NCBI RefSeq assembly: GCF_030936135.1 | Contig: NC_082605.1 | Location: forward strand, 19,426,261 to 19,490,260 | Source of the DNA: Gavia stellata | Lineage: Eukaryota > Chordata > Aves > Gaviiformes > Gaviidae | DNA: 64,000 nt | Direction of reading: 5' to 3' | Shown: piece by piece, positions 44,201-55,500 of the stretch | Position numbering within the stretch: the stretch's first letter is position 1 | Layout: each line of letters starts with the position of its first letter | Program-made: the position numbers and the translations under genes | The notes under the pieces: model-generated | The model's input: only the letters and a program-made list of their open reading frames with translations | The model's database searches: none | Told to the model about the DNA's origin: nothing

Positions 44201-47200
44201 CTTCTCCCACTCTCTTCCATCTCTGCTTCCTCAGCATGTAAAACAGGAGTGTCATTCAAGTTTTCAGATTTATTTTTAAGGGCATCAACCGTTTCTGTCT
44301 TTGGCGCAGAAGGACTGACAGCGACAGATGCTGACGCAGAAGCCCTGCCTGGTAACTCATCATCTGAATTTATTTCGCTTACACTTCTACTATCTAAAGA
44401 CTGTACGCTAAATGAATCAATTCTTTCAAAAGCATCAGAAGAGCAGCAGCTCTCGGTCATTTTTTGAAAGTCATCTAAACGATTATAATCTGCACAGGCA
44501 GATGTAGATAAAAGCTGAAATGATGTTTGCATTAGATGAAGACTGGATTTTGAATCTGCAGCTTCTTGTCTTGAACTTACTGAGCTCTCACTTATTACAC
44601 TTTCATGGTCCAGAACTTCAATATCACTAGTTGTGGATGTCCCCGAGGAGAAAGTGCTAATTGGAGGTGATGGTGTATTGCTCTGCCTGTCCTCAGTCTT
44701 TCGCTCCTTAGTTTCCAAACCCATGTCTTTTGTACCTGCATTAAGAGGCTGCGAAGTGCTATCCGGTGCACCTCCCGTCCCATCCCCTCCTACACTGGAT
44801 TTTTCATTAAGAGCATCTCCAGGTACTTCCAAATTTAGAGCAGACACCTTTTTGTCAGTAACTTCATTTGTGCTTTCTTTAGGCTTGGTATTAGATTTAA
44901 GCACAGAATTCTCTTCTAGTTTCTCCATGGGAATATCGAGGTTTTTCAAGTCCACCAGGCCAGGTACAGAGGAATCCTTCACTTCTGCCTCTGTTGTCTC
45001 TGGTACTTCCAGCTGACTGGGGTGTTGAGACTCCTTTAAAGTGCTTTTCACCTCCTCTTTGGGATGCTGTGATTTGGCTGGAGGTTTGGACACCACTGGA
45101 TTTTTCTGTATACTCTGAACGTCTGTCGGAGAGAGAAAGGCACTGAAGAAGTTTTCAGATTCATCTACTACCGTCCTCCTCACTGGCTTAGTGATTGCTG
45201 TTGGTGATATTGGCTGATTCTGTGGTTCTGTATTCGAACTTAAGCCCCAGGAAGATGTATCCCATCCTCCACTTATGAGAGAATTTGTTCCTAAAACAAT
45301 AAAAAAGAGATAGACCAAGAACACTTAAAATGAATTATTTTTCAATATTTGTTTTTTAGATGCAACAGTTCAGAAAAAAAAATTTCAATATCATATAACT
45401 TAAAGTGAATATTATACATGATCACAAACAACATCTTTTTTGTTACTACTTCCTTACAAAGCTTGGAACTGATTTTTAGACAAAGCAAAAGAAGCTTAAG
45501 GGAGACATGAAGTAATTCTAAGAATTAAGGTGGACACAGACACCTCTAGAACGTAGGAGCACCTGAATGGAACCAACTTGCTCTCTCCCTGTCAAACAGT
45601 AACTTGGAGCAAAGGCAGAAAGAAACAATACACAGATTATTCCAGTAAATCCAAGAGTGAGAATTTCAGAAAGAAGGCTGAGAGAAATGTCTGGGGAGGG
45701 GAAATGAGCCCATGCAGCATTCTGAAAGCTATAGGGGCAAGTCTGAAGCCTATTCAGGCATAAAAAGGTAGCATTTCTTTTGGGAAGAGAACAAGGGAAA
45801 GGAAATATGGCCTCCTGCTTCCTATAGTGAGAGGAGGCTGGGCAAAACAATTTGAAAAACTGTAGTTTAGAAGTAGAGAATTATATAGATTACAAAAGGA
45901 AGAAACAATTACTAGGTCTTAAAAAAGTTATCTGCCAGTATAACACAGACAAACACTTCACACATCATTACAGAAAACAGGGGAAAAAAGGTTTAAATAT
46001 TTGTAGAATTTACACTATAAGAAGCGTTCTTGCCCTTTCAGTTTGTGACAGGCTTCATATTTTTCCTCACACACCAAGCAACAGCCTGAAGCTGACAATA
46101 CACATTGTCAGCAGCCCAGATAAGATGATAGTTTTCTTCTTCTCCTGTGGAGAAATACTGAATTGATTAGTTCTGAAGCTGCTCTAAAACAAAGCTAACA
46201 GTTAGTTACTATTATCATATTTCTTGCTGTTGACAAGTTGTAAAAAACCTGCAAGGACAGTAAGAATTTCATCACCAAATTTCAGTAGCATCCCAAGTAA
46301 GAAAAATAAATCCAGAAATAATATCCAATGTGATTTTGTACCTACAGACATAATCTGGATAACATAACTATTTCAGGCTATTTAAAAACAAGCTTACTTT
46401 ATACAGCAGCCTCTATTAAGAAACATTGAGGTATAATATTTAAAGCAGACTACCACTTTCAAAAACTGTTGATACCTATTGGCCTGAAGATCTGAAATGC
46501 AGAAAACTACTGCTCTCATTGCCAAAAATACTACAAACATATGACTTATTACTACCTTGTCCATGATTCAATAGGTTCAGGAAAAAGCCCTGTAATGAAC
46601 TGTATCAATCAGAAAATATTTTTACTTCTTTTAAAAACAAACACATTTTCCCTGAAGATGCAGGCTGGTCTTTGCTGCTTTCCTTATGAATTACAGAACT
46701 ACTATAAATACTAAGATACAAATTAAATTAAAAAACAGCTTTGACAAGTTTAAGGTTTTAAGAAACTAAGCACAACACAGACATCTATAAACAATCCCTG
46801 TAATTTACAATGACACTGGACTAAGTAAGTGACTGCCGAGCCCTTGCTCCCACAAAGGGACGAAGACATGCAAAACTGACCCTATGCTTTACTGGGCAAC
46901 CAACCTAGAAACCACTTTCAACTGTTACAGCTTTCGATTTTCAGAAATCTAACTCTGCTGTGGGTACACCTGGAAATAACCCCCTACTACAAACACATAC
47001 AGTTCTTCCAGATGTAGTTGCAGTAAGAACGCTGATTCTAGATGACTTAGTATCTCAGCCTCTTCTTTATTCATTCTTACCTTTAAGGTATTATTTATGG
47101 GGAAAAAATTTCTAACGTGAAGGCTCCTTTTTGCTCTTCCATTTCCAAACAGCAATTTAGGACTGACCATTCTTTCAGGTTCTACATTAGTCCACGTACA

Positions 47201-47981
47201 ACAGAGTCACTTCCTCATAATCAAACTGTGACAATTTTTCCACCAACACATTCCTCTCAACAGATGTTGGAGGATTATGACCTTAACACCAGAGTGGAAA
47301 TTTCACTTGGCTTACACAGACCTGACTGTGTTCTACTCTGTTCTTCCTGTCACAAAGAGAAAACCCATGCATACCTCAGAAATAACATAATTTCCCCTTT
47401 TTTATTAACTGAGCGGGTTTTAACACCGATTTACCACCTCGGCAAAAAATAACGCCTTGAGAAACAGGGGTATGAAGCGCAGCGCTACCCATGCGATAAA
47501 AGCACGACACTGGTGACAACAATCAGGTACCGTGTGTGCTGCTGAGGCTTCCTCAGCTTTTTGTCAGTGTTACGCCTCCCTCGCCTGTAAGGGGGAACGA
47601 GAAGTACCACACACGTCGCTGAGCAGGCTCTGGGCAGGGAGGGCCGGTTAAACCTCCACAAGTGTAACCCCCGCCCCGGGTTTAGGGGGAGAGACAGGAG
47701 GGGGCCGGAGGAAGAGGGTGAGGGGAAGGCGCCGCCCCGGCCAACCCCGCTGCAAGGGCCGTGAGGCGAGGCGGCTCAGCCCGCCCCACACGGGGGGCAG
47801 GGGGCACGGCAAGGGCCGTCCGCCGTCGCCCACGCTTACCGTCGCCGTAGTCGGGGATGACGGCGTCGGGCCAGGGGCTCTCCTCGGCCTGGATGTCCAG
47901 CACCCGGTCGATGGACTTCTGGGCCTGCGACAGCGCCTGCTTGGCGAAGCTGGACAGCTGCGAGGCGTTGAACCAGCTCAT
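32084..47981 (-). CDS. TMF1: TATA element modulatory factor 1, Golgi golgin (17 exons)
   Basis: Large coiled-coil protein of the Golgi that binds Rab6 and is involved in retrograde traffic and Golgi organisation. It was first described as a TATA-element binder and androgen-receptor coactivator (ARA160). Exons on the minus strand: 47840-47981, 44050-45290, 42213-42316, 41191-41317, 40322-40427, 39520-39662, 38790-38956, 38475-38631, 37886-37978, 37127-37283, 36177-36369, 35774-35843, 35598-35690, 34406-34516, 33610-33756, 33093-33218, 32084-32227. They join in frame to 1106 aa (human 1093). The start MSWFNASQLSSFAKQALSQA is identical to human as I recall it. Exon 2 encodes a long Ser/Glu-rich low-complexity region. 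Residues from about 462 to the end are almost continuous coiled coil: the TMF DNA-binding family block at about 462-540 and the TMF TATA-binding family block (Rab6-binding region) at about 985-1100. It is driven from the CpG island at 47640-48310. Confidence 0.96.
33093..33218 (-). CDS. TMF1: TMF1 exon 16 (residues 1018-1059)
   Basis: Acceptor TTTACCTTAG, donor GTAAGT. Encodes LEIGNLEKTRSIMAEELVKL and the LEEKVKEIPKLRAQLK part of the C-terminal coiled coil. Confidence 0.96.
33610..33756 (-). CDS. TMF1: TMF1 exon 15 (residues 969-1017)
   Basis: Acceptor TTTGTAG, donor GTACTG. Encodes DDPHDHSFGPIATSGSNLYD and SSIIENLQSQLKLREGEIS, the start of the conserved C-terminal family domain. Confidence 0.96.
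34406..34516 (-). CDS. TMF1: TMF1 exon 14 (residues 932-968)
   Basis: Acceptor TTTTTTTAAG, donor GTATCA. Encodes a Ser/Thr-rich linker, VSSTPTMSRSSSISGVDMAG, identical to human as I recall it. It breaks the coiled coil and is a plausible phosphorylation cluster. Confidence 0.96.
35598..35690 (-). CDS. TMF1: TMF1 exon 13 (residues 901-931)
   Basis: Acceptor GTTTTTGTAG, donor GTACCA. Encodes TLLATQLEMEKMKVEQERKK and AIFVQEAAKEK, charged coiled coil. Confidence 0.95.
35774..35843 (-). CDS. TMF1: TMF1 exon 12 (residues 877-900)
   Basis: Acceptor CAATGTAG, donor GTATTG. A 70-nt exon encoding YEVELEGLKDEYAKTLEDAK; Arg877 is split with exon 11. Confidence 0.95.
36177..36369 (-). CDS. TMF1: TMF1 exon 11 (residues 813-877)
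   Basis: Acceptor TAATATTAG, donor GTGAGT. Encodes ESQTLLAAAAERERAATEEL and a coiled coil ending MENENS. Confidence 0.95.
37127..37283 (-). CDS. TMF1: TMF1 exon 10 (residues 761-813)
   Basis: Acceptor GTGATTTCAG, donor GTAAGA. Encodes RLQEAESRNQELSQSVTSAT and RPLLRQIENLQATLG, highly conserved. Confidence 0.96.
37886..37978 (-). CDS. TMF1: TMF1 exon 9 (residues 730-760)
   Basis: Acceptor TTTATTTAG, donor GTACTA. Encodes VADLRLALQRAEQQAARKED and YLRQEISELQQ, with a heptad-like pattern. Confidence 0.95.
38475..38631 (-). CDS. TMF1: TMF1 exon 8 (residues 677-729)
   Basis: Acceptor CTCCCCAG, donor GTGGTT, a weak donor. Encodes ELADLHKANATKDSEAQEAA and a Glu/Gln-rich coiled coil ending QQQEALAIQ. 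Confidence 0.95.
38790..38956 (-). CDS. TMF1: TMF1 exon 7 (residues 622-677)
   Basis: Acceptor CTCTAATAG, donor GTAAGC. Encodes VLDGKEDLEKQHRDSIKQLN and on to the RNRSVQAALDSAY end. Confidence 0.96.
39520..39662 (-). CDS. TMF1: TMF1 exon 6 (residues 574-621)
   Basis: Acceptor TTCTTCACAG, donor GTAAGT. Encodes EKLSKQQLHNSNIIKKLRAK and KIKELEEELQHLKQ. Its upstream intron holds the poly-G tract at 39912-39956. Confidence 0.96.
39912..39956 (+). repeat. 45-bp G-run tract (G-quadruplex candidate)
   Basis: Only G with five single T interruptions over 45 bp, in TMF1 intron 5. It has far more than four runs of three or more G on the plus strand; the TMF1 transcript carries the C-rich complement. 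The exact length may be unreliable in sequencing. Confidence 0.95.
40322..40427 (-). CDS. TMF1: TMF1 exon 5 (residues 539-574)
   Basis: Acceptor TTATTTAG, donor GTAAGA. Encodes EVKTVKEELATRLNTNETAE and LLKEKEEQIKGLMEE. Confidence 0.95.
40545..40730 (-). mobile_element. Old CR1 LINE fragment
   Basis: Reads as a diverged reverse complement of the CR1 3' region: TTTAGGTTGGAAGGGAACTC, then TCAGATTGCTCAGAGCC and AACTTGTTCCAACTCC. It lacks a clean 3' octamer and has drifted more than the copy at 10777-11219, so it is older. It lies in TMF1 intron 4, in sense with the gene. Confidence 0.75.
41191..41317 (-). CDS. TMF1: TMF1 exon 4 (residues 496-538)
   Basis: Acceptor TTAAATGTAG, donor GTAATT. Encodes EMFRMKEESSSLSSLKEEFA and QRIADAEKKLQLACKERDA, the rest of the N-terminal coiled-coil family block. 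Confidence 0.95.
42213..42316 (-). CDS. TMF1: TMF1 exon 3 (residues 462-496)
   Basis: Acceptor CATTGTCCAG, donor GTAAGT. Encodes MIDSLTEKLEKREIQLLSTS and KEKARLEEAYDNLK, the start of the coiled-coil half. The leading Met is internal and not the gene start. Confidence 0.95.
44050..45290 (-). CDS. TMF1: TMF1 exon 2 (residues 48-461)
   Basis: Acceptor ATTGTTTTAG, donor GTAACT. One 1241-nt exon for 413 full codons. Conserved islands such as DESENFFSAFLSPTDVQ and DIEVLDHESVISESS alternate with variable Ser/Glu/Pro-rich stretches, as in human. Likely intrinsically disordered. Confidence 0.96.
45291..47839 (-). other. TMF1: TMF1 intron 1
   Basis: About 2.5 kb between GTAAGC donor and TTTTAG acceptor. 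No further exon, RNA gene or element is recognised. The end next to exon 1 (from about 47640) is part of the CpG island. Confidence 0.7.
47840..47981 (-). CDS. TMF1: TMF1 exon 1 (residues 1-48), start codon
   Basis: ATG at 47979-47981 with A at -3. Encodes MSWFNASQLSSFAKQALSQA and on to VIPDYGD, donor GTAAGC. No ATG lies upstream in the same frame nearby, so this start is firm. Confidence 0.97.
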
Positions 47982-48224
47982 CCTCCGCGCTGCCCGGCCC
48001 CGCGCGGAGGCGGCGGCACCGGGCCACAAGCACAGAGGCGGGCGGGGAGCGACCCGCCCTCAGAGCCCGCTCCCCGGCGGCGGGGCCGGCGGCCTCGGGC
48101 TCGGCTCTGCGCGGATGGGAGGGCGGGCCCGCGCCTGCGCACCGCCGGGCTCCACGTCGCAAACAAGGCCGCGCGCAGCCGCCCTCCGGCCCCCCCATAC
48201 GTCACGGGAGGCGGAGCTACGCCT

Positions 48225-48300
48225 TCCGCCTCGGCACCTGTCATGGCGGAGGGGCTGAACCCGCCTCCACGTCCGCCTCGGTACCCGTCATGGCGGAGGG
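48225..48300. repeat. 29-bp direct repeat with YY1-like cores
   Basis: Copies at 48225-48253 and 48272-48300, 47 bp apart, identical at 27 of 29 bases. Each contains GTCATGGCGGAGGG. They lie just upstream of TMF1. Confidence 0.9.
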
Positions 48301-48775
48301 CGGCCCTGTTGTGACAACTCCTCCACATGAGGTGCTACAAAGACAACGTTAGTTCCCGCTTCTTAATGCTTCCTTCAGCTGCTTAAGGCAAATAACGAAC
48401 CAAGTACACACTTCTCTAAACCTCAGTGCCTCAACTCGCTGCTTTAAGTCCCACAGCTTACGTGGGGCCTTTTAATACTCCAAAACATGCGGCTGTTAAA
48501 AATTAACTGGTTAAAAATTACAGTAAAGTGCCCCCCCCTTTACTACTGAGTTCCAGTGCAAGGCTGGAAGGTGGAAAGTTTAAACACAGTTCATAGTTTA
48601 AAGGATGTAAAGTTAAACCACAGGTGACACACATGAAGTAAACCAGAGAATTCACGCTGCGGTACCCAGCTCTCTGACTAAAGCGGCCAAATGATGCCCT
48701 AGATTTTTTAATCGAGGTTATAAACACTCTTGAACGTCCACTGATAAGCCACAAGCTAAGGTGTCTTTATGATTT

Positions 48776-49442
48776 TTTATTAATAAATACCTTAACAGCA
48801 CCAATGATACTTGAACATAATCCTGCACACAGCGGCTGCTTGGGGACTGCGAGTAGACACATCCCTATTTTCATGTACAGTTCATCATTTTGTCCTGTCG
48901 TGTTTGCTTGTAAACAAAGTAATCTCTTCCATACTTAACACCTTTCATAAAATTGATCAAATCGATATCAAATAAGAGGAAAACGCTCATTTTAATGTAC
49001 TGTCCTCTTTCGGTTTTCAGGTGACTCATCAAGAGTATAGGAGTGCTACAATTTAAAACCAGATCACTGTGGTTCCTTTTAAAGGGTCTTCTCTTTGCAT
49101 CTACATGTGCACACGTGTTGAAAACAAGACTTTTGGCCACCTTAGAATTTCCAGGTGTCTGAAAGTATATGAGCATTAACATTTTGACAACAAAAACTGG
49201 AAAAAAGTGTATTCCTATACATCAGAGTTCTGTACAATAAGCATTTATACAAATATAATCCACCAAATATTGGCTTCTACGTACAATTCTGAAATATGGT
49301 GATTCGTTTGTATTGCCTAACCTTCAACAATGCTAGTACTAACATGAACATTTCAGGTTGCTTTAACACCCACAGAGTACATTTGTTTTACAAGGTGGGT
49401 ACAGATTTCTCTCGCTGTATATGCAGTTTACTTATGAATAAA
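48776..49442 (-). other. UBA3: Probable UBA3 3' UTR and poly(A) signal
   Basis: Runs from the UBA3 stop to an AATAAA on the minus strand at 48776-48781, giving about 660 nt. This would place UBA3 cleavage only about 0.5 kb before the TMF1 CpG island. Confidence 0.6.
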
Positions 49443-49531
49443 TTAAGTGGTAAAGTGAAGCTTGAACAGCATAGTCTGTGGTGTAGTAACATCAGCAACT
49501 GCAAGTTCCTGGCCATCCACAAGCCCCAATT
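49443..49531 (-). CDS. UBA3: UBA3 last exon (residues 414-442 and stop)
   Basis: Acceptor CTGTTTCAG. Encodes [20 protein letters not shown] and LFKLHFTT, stop TAA at 49443-49445. End of the ubiquitin-fold domain. Confidence 0.96.
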
Positions 49532-52500
49532 CTGAAACAGAAAGAAAAATTTAAGTACAGCAAACCCATGCAGTTTGACTTTTTTTAAATTAAAAAAAGT
49601 TATGAATGCAATTCCCACAAACCATAAATACGATGAAATAAAGCTGCAAACAGCTCACTAGCTAAACTAATACTCATCTAATTCAACCAGGAAACTAACA
49701 GACCCTGTCAAGAAATGTATAAAACCCTACGGAAGTATGTTTAATTTACATCAGTTATGAGCTTGCTCTGTTGCAATGTTTTTGTCTGCATCTGCCCACA
49801 ATTCACATTTAAGCAATTCAAAGCTCATCCTCAAGCAACCTGAGAAAGGTGTATTCTATGTAAAAGGATAATGAAGCACATTCTACTGCATAGTGCAAAA
49901 TAAAGCCAAATGTGCCATAGAGAGGGATGAAACTGACTGACTGTGTAGAGAAGTGTCTTGAAAATCTACATGTGACAACTGCGCGATACCTTTTAGTGTC
50001 TTGGAAAGATTTGGCCTTGTTCGTTCTTCAATTGAAGCTACTGTCTGCAAAAAAAAGAAAAAAGAAAGACCAAACATTTCCTTCAAATTCAGGAAAGTAA
50101 ATTTAAATATATTAAGATTATTAAAGACGATTATGTATGTTCAGATTACCTGTAAATAAAGTGTTTTATTTCCCCCATACATAGTTGCTGTGATTGCAGG
50201 AGATTTCATTTGCCTATATATAAAACATTTTTAAAAAAAACAGACAATCAGGTAAAAACACTTTTTGAAACGCTAAACTACCAAAAATTATCACATGTCA
50301 GAATAGTTGCACACTTACAATGAAGCATTATTTGTCAAGTAATCCAAGATCTCCTGTAATTTAGCTGATGGGGAAATCTCTATGTTTTGGGGAAGTTGGC
50401 TGCAGGCTGGACAGTTCTCCTACAACAAAGTAGCACAAGAATGCACATTATGTTAAATATGATTTTTAAAATGCTGCTAATAAATCTCAAAACTATTTGT
50501 GTGTTTGATTTCTTTTTAGAAGTTTTAGCTCTAGAAATATTGATCCTGTTGCAAATATTAATGACAAAACCCAGCTCCTTGTGAAGTCTGTCACTGTTCG
50601 ACTGGCTCCCAACATCAACTAAGTATTTATGAACTACAAATTTCATCTGACACAAAATTTAATACTACAAACTTTCAAATCAGTTGTTGTCATAACCTTT
50701 TTTTGAGAAGATTTGCTTATGAGTCTTAAGATTGTGTATCTTATTTTACAAACCACGTTTCCTGTATTACAGGGGAAATCTTCAGGATTCACTTTCAGAA
50801 AAGTCAAGTACTGTTTTCCTGTGCAGGCAGCATAGCAGAAACAGTTCCGATACCAATGTTGCACCAGCAAACACCACAGAAATAGCTGTCTGAAGAACCT
50901 CCCCATACCAGAGGCTACTTTTCCAAATATTAAGAAACTTTGGCTAAACAGGCAACAATTAAATATGCCATTACATATACTATGCAATAGTTTTTGATGG
51001 GTAGAAGAGAAGATTTCATTACCAGGACATGAAATGAAACGTCCCTTGGTCTGGAGGTAAACAGTCCTACTCTACATGGACAGACCGCCACTGTCATCAC
51101 TATTAGACCCCAAAACCACAGAAGTTTAAAAAAAAAAAATTACTACCTGCTAAAAACAATACTCTGGAGATGTAGCAGACTAGTAACATGGTAGGTTCTG
51201 CTTTTAAAACTTCCTAATATTATTATTCAGTGCTAAGGGCCAAAAGATTCAATATTGGCTTTCAGAAATACACACAAACTGCATAAATTCAATAAAAATC
51301 AAGGAAACAACCCTGCAAGCCTTTAATGGCACTAACCTTTCTTTCAGCTTCAAATGTGTATGTGTATAATCCATCCACATCATTAAACACCAAGTAGTTG
51401 TTAAGAGGAACGTATGCACTATAATGACAAATATGTTAGTGTTAATACATGTCATTACGTTGGAAATCATGTATGTTATTAACAAGAAATTAAATACCTT
51501 GTGGCTATTTTAAAAACTTCAGTGGCACAAACAGCTGGAATGAGAAAAAAAAAAAAAAAACAATTTCTTCACCTTCTAGCTCTATCCCAGAACATGCAGA
51601 CAGTAGTGCACAAAGTTGTACCAAAGAAGTGATAAAAACCCCCATCAAGTATAACAATTTGTAAAGAGAAAAATAAACATCTGAAGGTAGCTGGTAGTTC
51701 TATGCATTAACACCATAGATTCGACACTAATCTGAGACTATGTTAAGCTTATATACAGTGTTTTCCAATTATTTTTTTCCCCAGTCTCAAATGCTTTTGC
51801 TCACTCCCACAGTCATACATGAACTTAAAATTTATACAGTCACACACAGTTTCTCCATGGAAAACAGAAACGAGACAGTAAGAATAAATCAGACCCATTT
51901 AAAAATTACTATTATCCTCCCTGACTTCTCTATTCCAAACTGTTACCTTCCAAAACTCTGAAGTCTATAAAGCAGAAGCAAAACGAGTTCTTTTAGCATA
52001 CCTGCAATTACTGCATTTGTAGAAGCTACTGCTGGAATAATTCGTTTAACCACCCCTGTAAAAAGAAAACATAGAGCTTTGTCTTTTCCAAGAAACTATA
52101 CTGAGAGACAACTTTTAGCCAGAATGATTAAAGAAGGGTGTACCCAAAGGTACTTTTAACTATCCAGGTATTTCTATAACAATAAGGTATAACGGCATGC
52201 TGCTCAAGTACTTTGGCATTTTTTCATTTTAGGAATGAAACAAGCATGTTGAGAAAAAGAAGGTATCGCACAAAGAGAACTAGTGAACAAATTCTAAAAA
52301 CAAGTATTCTGTATTTAGCACTGAAAATTAATTTAGAACTCAGTTCTGTTCCTGTTTAACTGGAGAAATGCATAAAAGAAAGATATTTGCTTTTGGTATT
52401 ACTTCTGCAAGAACAGGCTTGCCAAACTGTATTGGCATCTTCATCCAACTCTTCTTACTGAGCCCATCCAGTCAAACAGCATAGCACATACACCGATATA

Positions 52501-55500
52501 AAGCAAGATCTCCTATGCATACAAGTTTGTACATCAGGAACAAGGAGGTTCACTCTTTTTTCAGGCCTGCCAAAAAGACAGCAAATTCCTAAGTAGCCTG
52601 AAGTTCCTCTGGCTTCTCATTATTGACTTGTATCCCTTCATACCTGAAGAAAACATGCATAAAAATTTTATCTTTGCCCTCTTTCCGCTATGTACTTTAA
52701 AATGAAGCCATCTTCAAATGCTGAAAAGTGTGCAGCCATTTGCACGTACATAATTATATTTAATAACTGGAGTTCACATTTATCTGCACCAAAAAAAAAT
52801 ACTACTAGAGAAGCCAGTATAAACTGCTGCAAAGAAAAATACTATCTGCAATACACTAGGTGGAATCTGAGGAAGACACACATGGAATCGGTTCACCCTT
52901 TTTTTGACAGAAAAGCACACACCGAGGTTCAAGTGTGGCACTTCAAGCCCAGCATTTCAAATGCATTCTAGGTACTGTAAGTCAACAAATAGAAGTTACC
53001 ATAAATTCTGGAGATTCTGTACAAGATTCTCCAATTCTTTTCTATATGGCTAGTGTTTAAAATGCTGATTAAATGAGTGGCAGCATTCTGCACTTGCAGG
53101 TGAACAGAGGCATACACAGCAGTAAAGGACAGATGCCATAGTCTTAACCAGCCTAAACTGGCATAAAGTGCTGTTGTTGCTAAAAGAGGCAATCACGTTC
53201 TTTCGTTCCTACTCTTTGACCCAGCAAAAGTGGTCACAGTGTAATGTAAACTGTGGAGCTGCTCCAGGTTAAAAATAAAATGGCAAAAAGAATGTTCCGT
53301 TTTGTCCCAGATAAGTTCCTCTGATTCATCATGAATGCCTGAACATCTGATTCATCATAAAAATATTTGTGCTGGCACAGGAAACAAGCTGCTTGTTTCT
53401 GTTTTAACATGTTAAGAGAGAAGAGAACTATTTCTTTCTCAGCAGAGCTGCCAGCTTCATCATAACAAATACAAAGAATGCCAATCCAACCTGATTGCAA
53501 ACGCCACAAACGTAGTGCAACGCCATACCCTTACCTTGGGTGAGTCTGTATGTAACACCTTTAATATTAAATTGTGACGCTCGTTCTAAAGACTTCTGGT
53601 AAATCCACTGTATATGTTCAGGGTCATCTCCATCCAATGCAACACCTTCTACAGCAAAGTTAAGATAAGTTACAGTTATAAGAGTTCTTCAGAAATACAG
53701 CGTTCTTTTCATCTAAAAAAGGTCCCTTCTATTTTAATTTGGGTTAAAACTAATATCCCATTAAGCTATTAAAACGTGACACTTTAAATAATCAAAATAT
53801 AATTTCTACAAACATCGTAAGTTCTAACACATTCTATATACAAACTATCTTAACTTCACAGATTTATAGAGCTGTTACAGGTTACATTTTGAGTCAGGAA
53901 AGACATTGTGCAGTATGAGAGAGAAACACATGAGCAAATACGGAACTGGAGAGCTAGTCCGAGAAGCAAAAATCCATCACCAGCTCAGAGGAGGCTTAGA
54001 TTCAATATGACAATGAGCCACATAAGGTTAAAAGGTAGGATTGTTTTATTAAAAGTAACCGTGTACAGCTAACTCAAAACCAATTAGTTAAAAGGAGAAA
54101 TGTCAGTTTAGCACCAGTGCAATATACTAATTACCTCCAAAAGGTTGCTCCTTTGGCCACTGCAATATTCTGACATACTCAATACAATGCTCTGGCAGTC
54201 TGGGCATAGATGCAATAGTACACATGGGAAAATTGACCTGGTGTGGGCAAGGAAAGAAAACCAGAAGAAAGCATGTAATACATTATGTATAGTACTACAA
54301 AAAGAAACAAGCAAATCAGAGGAATACAAAAAAAGGAAATATCACTGGTTGCAATTACCTGTGGTGGATAAAGCTCAAGCGTGCATTCAACACATGCTGT
54401 CATACCAGGAATAATCACACGAACATTTCCTTTAAAACCTTCTGTCCCTCCATCTATTAAAGGTATGATGGAACTTGGATCCAGTACACCATCTTCATAA
54501 TGTAAAAATGACATCTAACAAATAAAGGTGGGGGTTTTTTTTGGGTTTTGTTTGTTGTGGTTTTTTTAAACAAGTTGCAAGAAGAAAAAAAATCCTAAAA
54601 ATTTTATTCTTAATGGTACACCACAAGATCGAATGCTTAATATACAGTTTATTTTAAGGGTACATAGTGTATAAAACACTACTTATTTGTCAGTGCACAG
54701 GACTTCATCTACCACCTCCTCCTCCTCCCCTTGCCCCCCTGATAAATGCTATTATTTCCTTATAGTATACCAGAAAAAATAGTTGGTTGGTTTGAAGGAT
54801 TTGGGGTTTTGGTTCTTGCTTTGTTGTTTTTGGAGGTTTTTTAAATACTGGTAAATACTCAAGATTACTATTTTATAAACAAATTCACAATGATAAAACT
54901 ACCTAGTTCAATGACCAGCCTTCTACTACTTTGTAGCAGCAGGGTTCCAAAAGATGACACTCACAAGCTGCAGCACAGTCAGTACTGTTTGGCTAATGAA
55001 AAACAAGGTTCACAATGGGAGCATCCCAAGAGGCTGTGGAACTTCCCTTCTTACAATTTTCAAAAGCTGACTGACAAGGCCACAAACAACGTAATCTAAC
55101 TTTGAAATTACCCCTGCAGGGCACTGCACAAATGTTGGCTAAGACTCCTCAAGAAAAAGTCGATAAGAGAGCATGCATTTTATCCTGTTCACAAAAAGAA
55201 AAAAGAAAACAGAAATAGATACAGAAAGCTGTGAGTTTCAACAGACCTTATTTCATTTGAATGACACATTCTCCACAAATCTCTGCAATTTTAGTTATCT
55301 ATACTCAAGCTTTAAAAAGATTGAAGACTTTACCAGCATGCCATTTATCCATCTTCTTGCAATTATAGAGTCCAGCCCACAAACAATAATATGAAACTCT
55401 AGGGGGAAAAAAACATTATTTAAAGTCTATACTAATGCATACTTCTTACGACAAGCGAAGTATTCTGTCCGTAACAGTCCAGAGGAACTGACTGTAGTTT

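Larger units (their letters stand above)
47640..48310 (-). promoter_or_regulatory. TMF1: TMF1 CpG-island promoter
   Basis: G+C- and CpG-rich stretch covering TMF1 exon 1 and its upstream side. Motifs seen by eye: an NRF1-like GCGCCTGCGCA at 48131-48141, a CRE-like TACGTCA at 48198-48204, GC boxes, and two YY1-like ATGGCGG cores at 48243-48249 and 48289-48295 inside a 29-bp direct repeat. No TATA box is evident. The transcription start is probably between 47990 and 48300 (inference). Confidence 0.8.

Noticed and set aside
43991-44467. 158-codon plus-strand frame
   Set aside because: It is the antisense shadow of TMF1 exon 2, whose minus-strand frame is clearly conserved.
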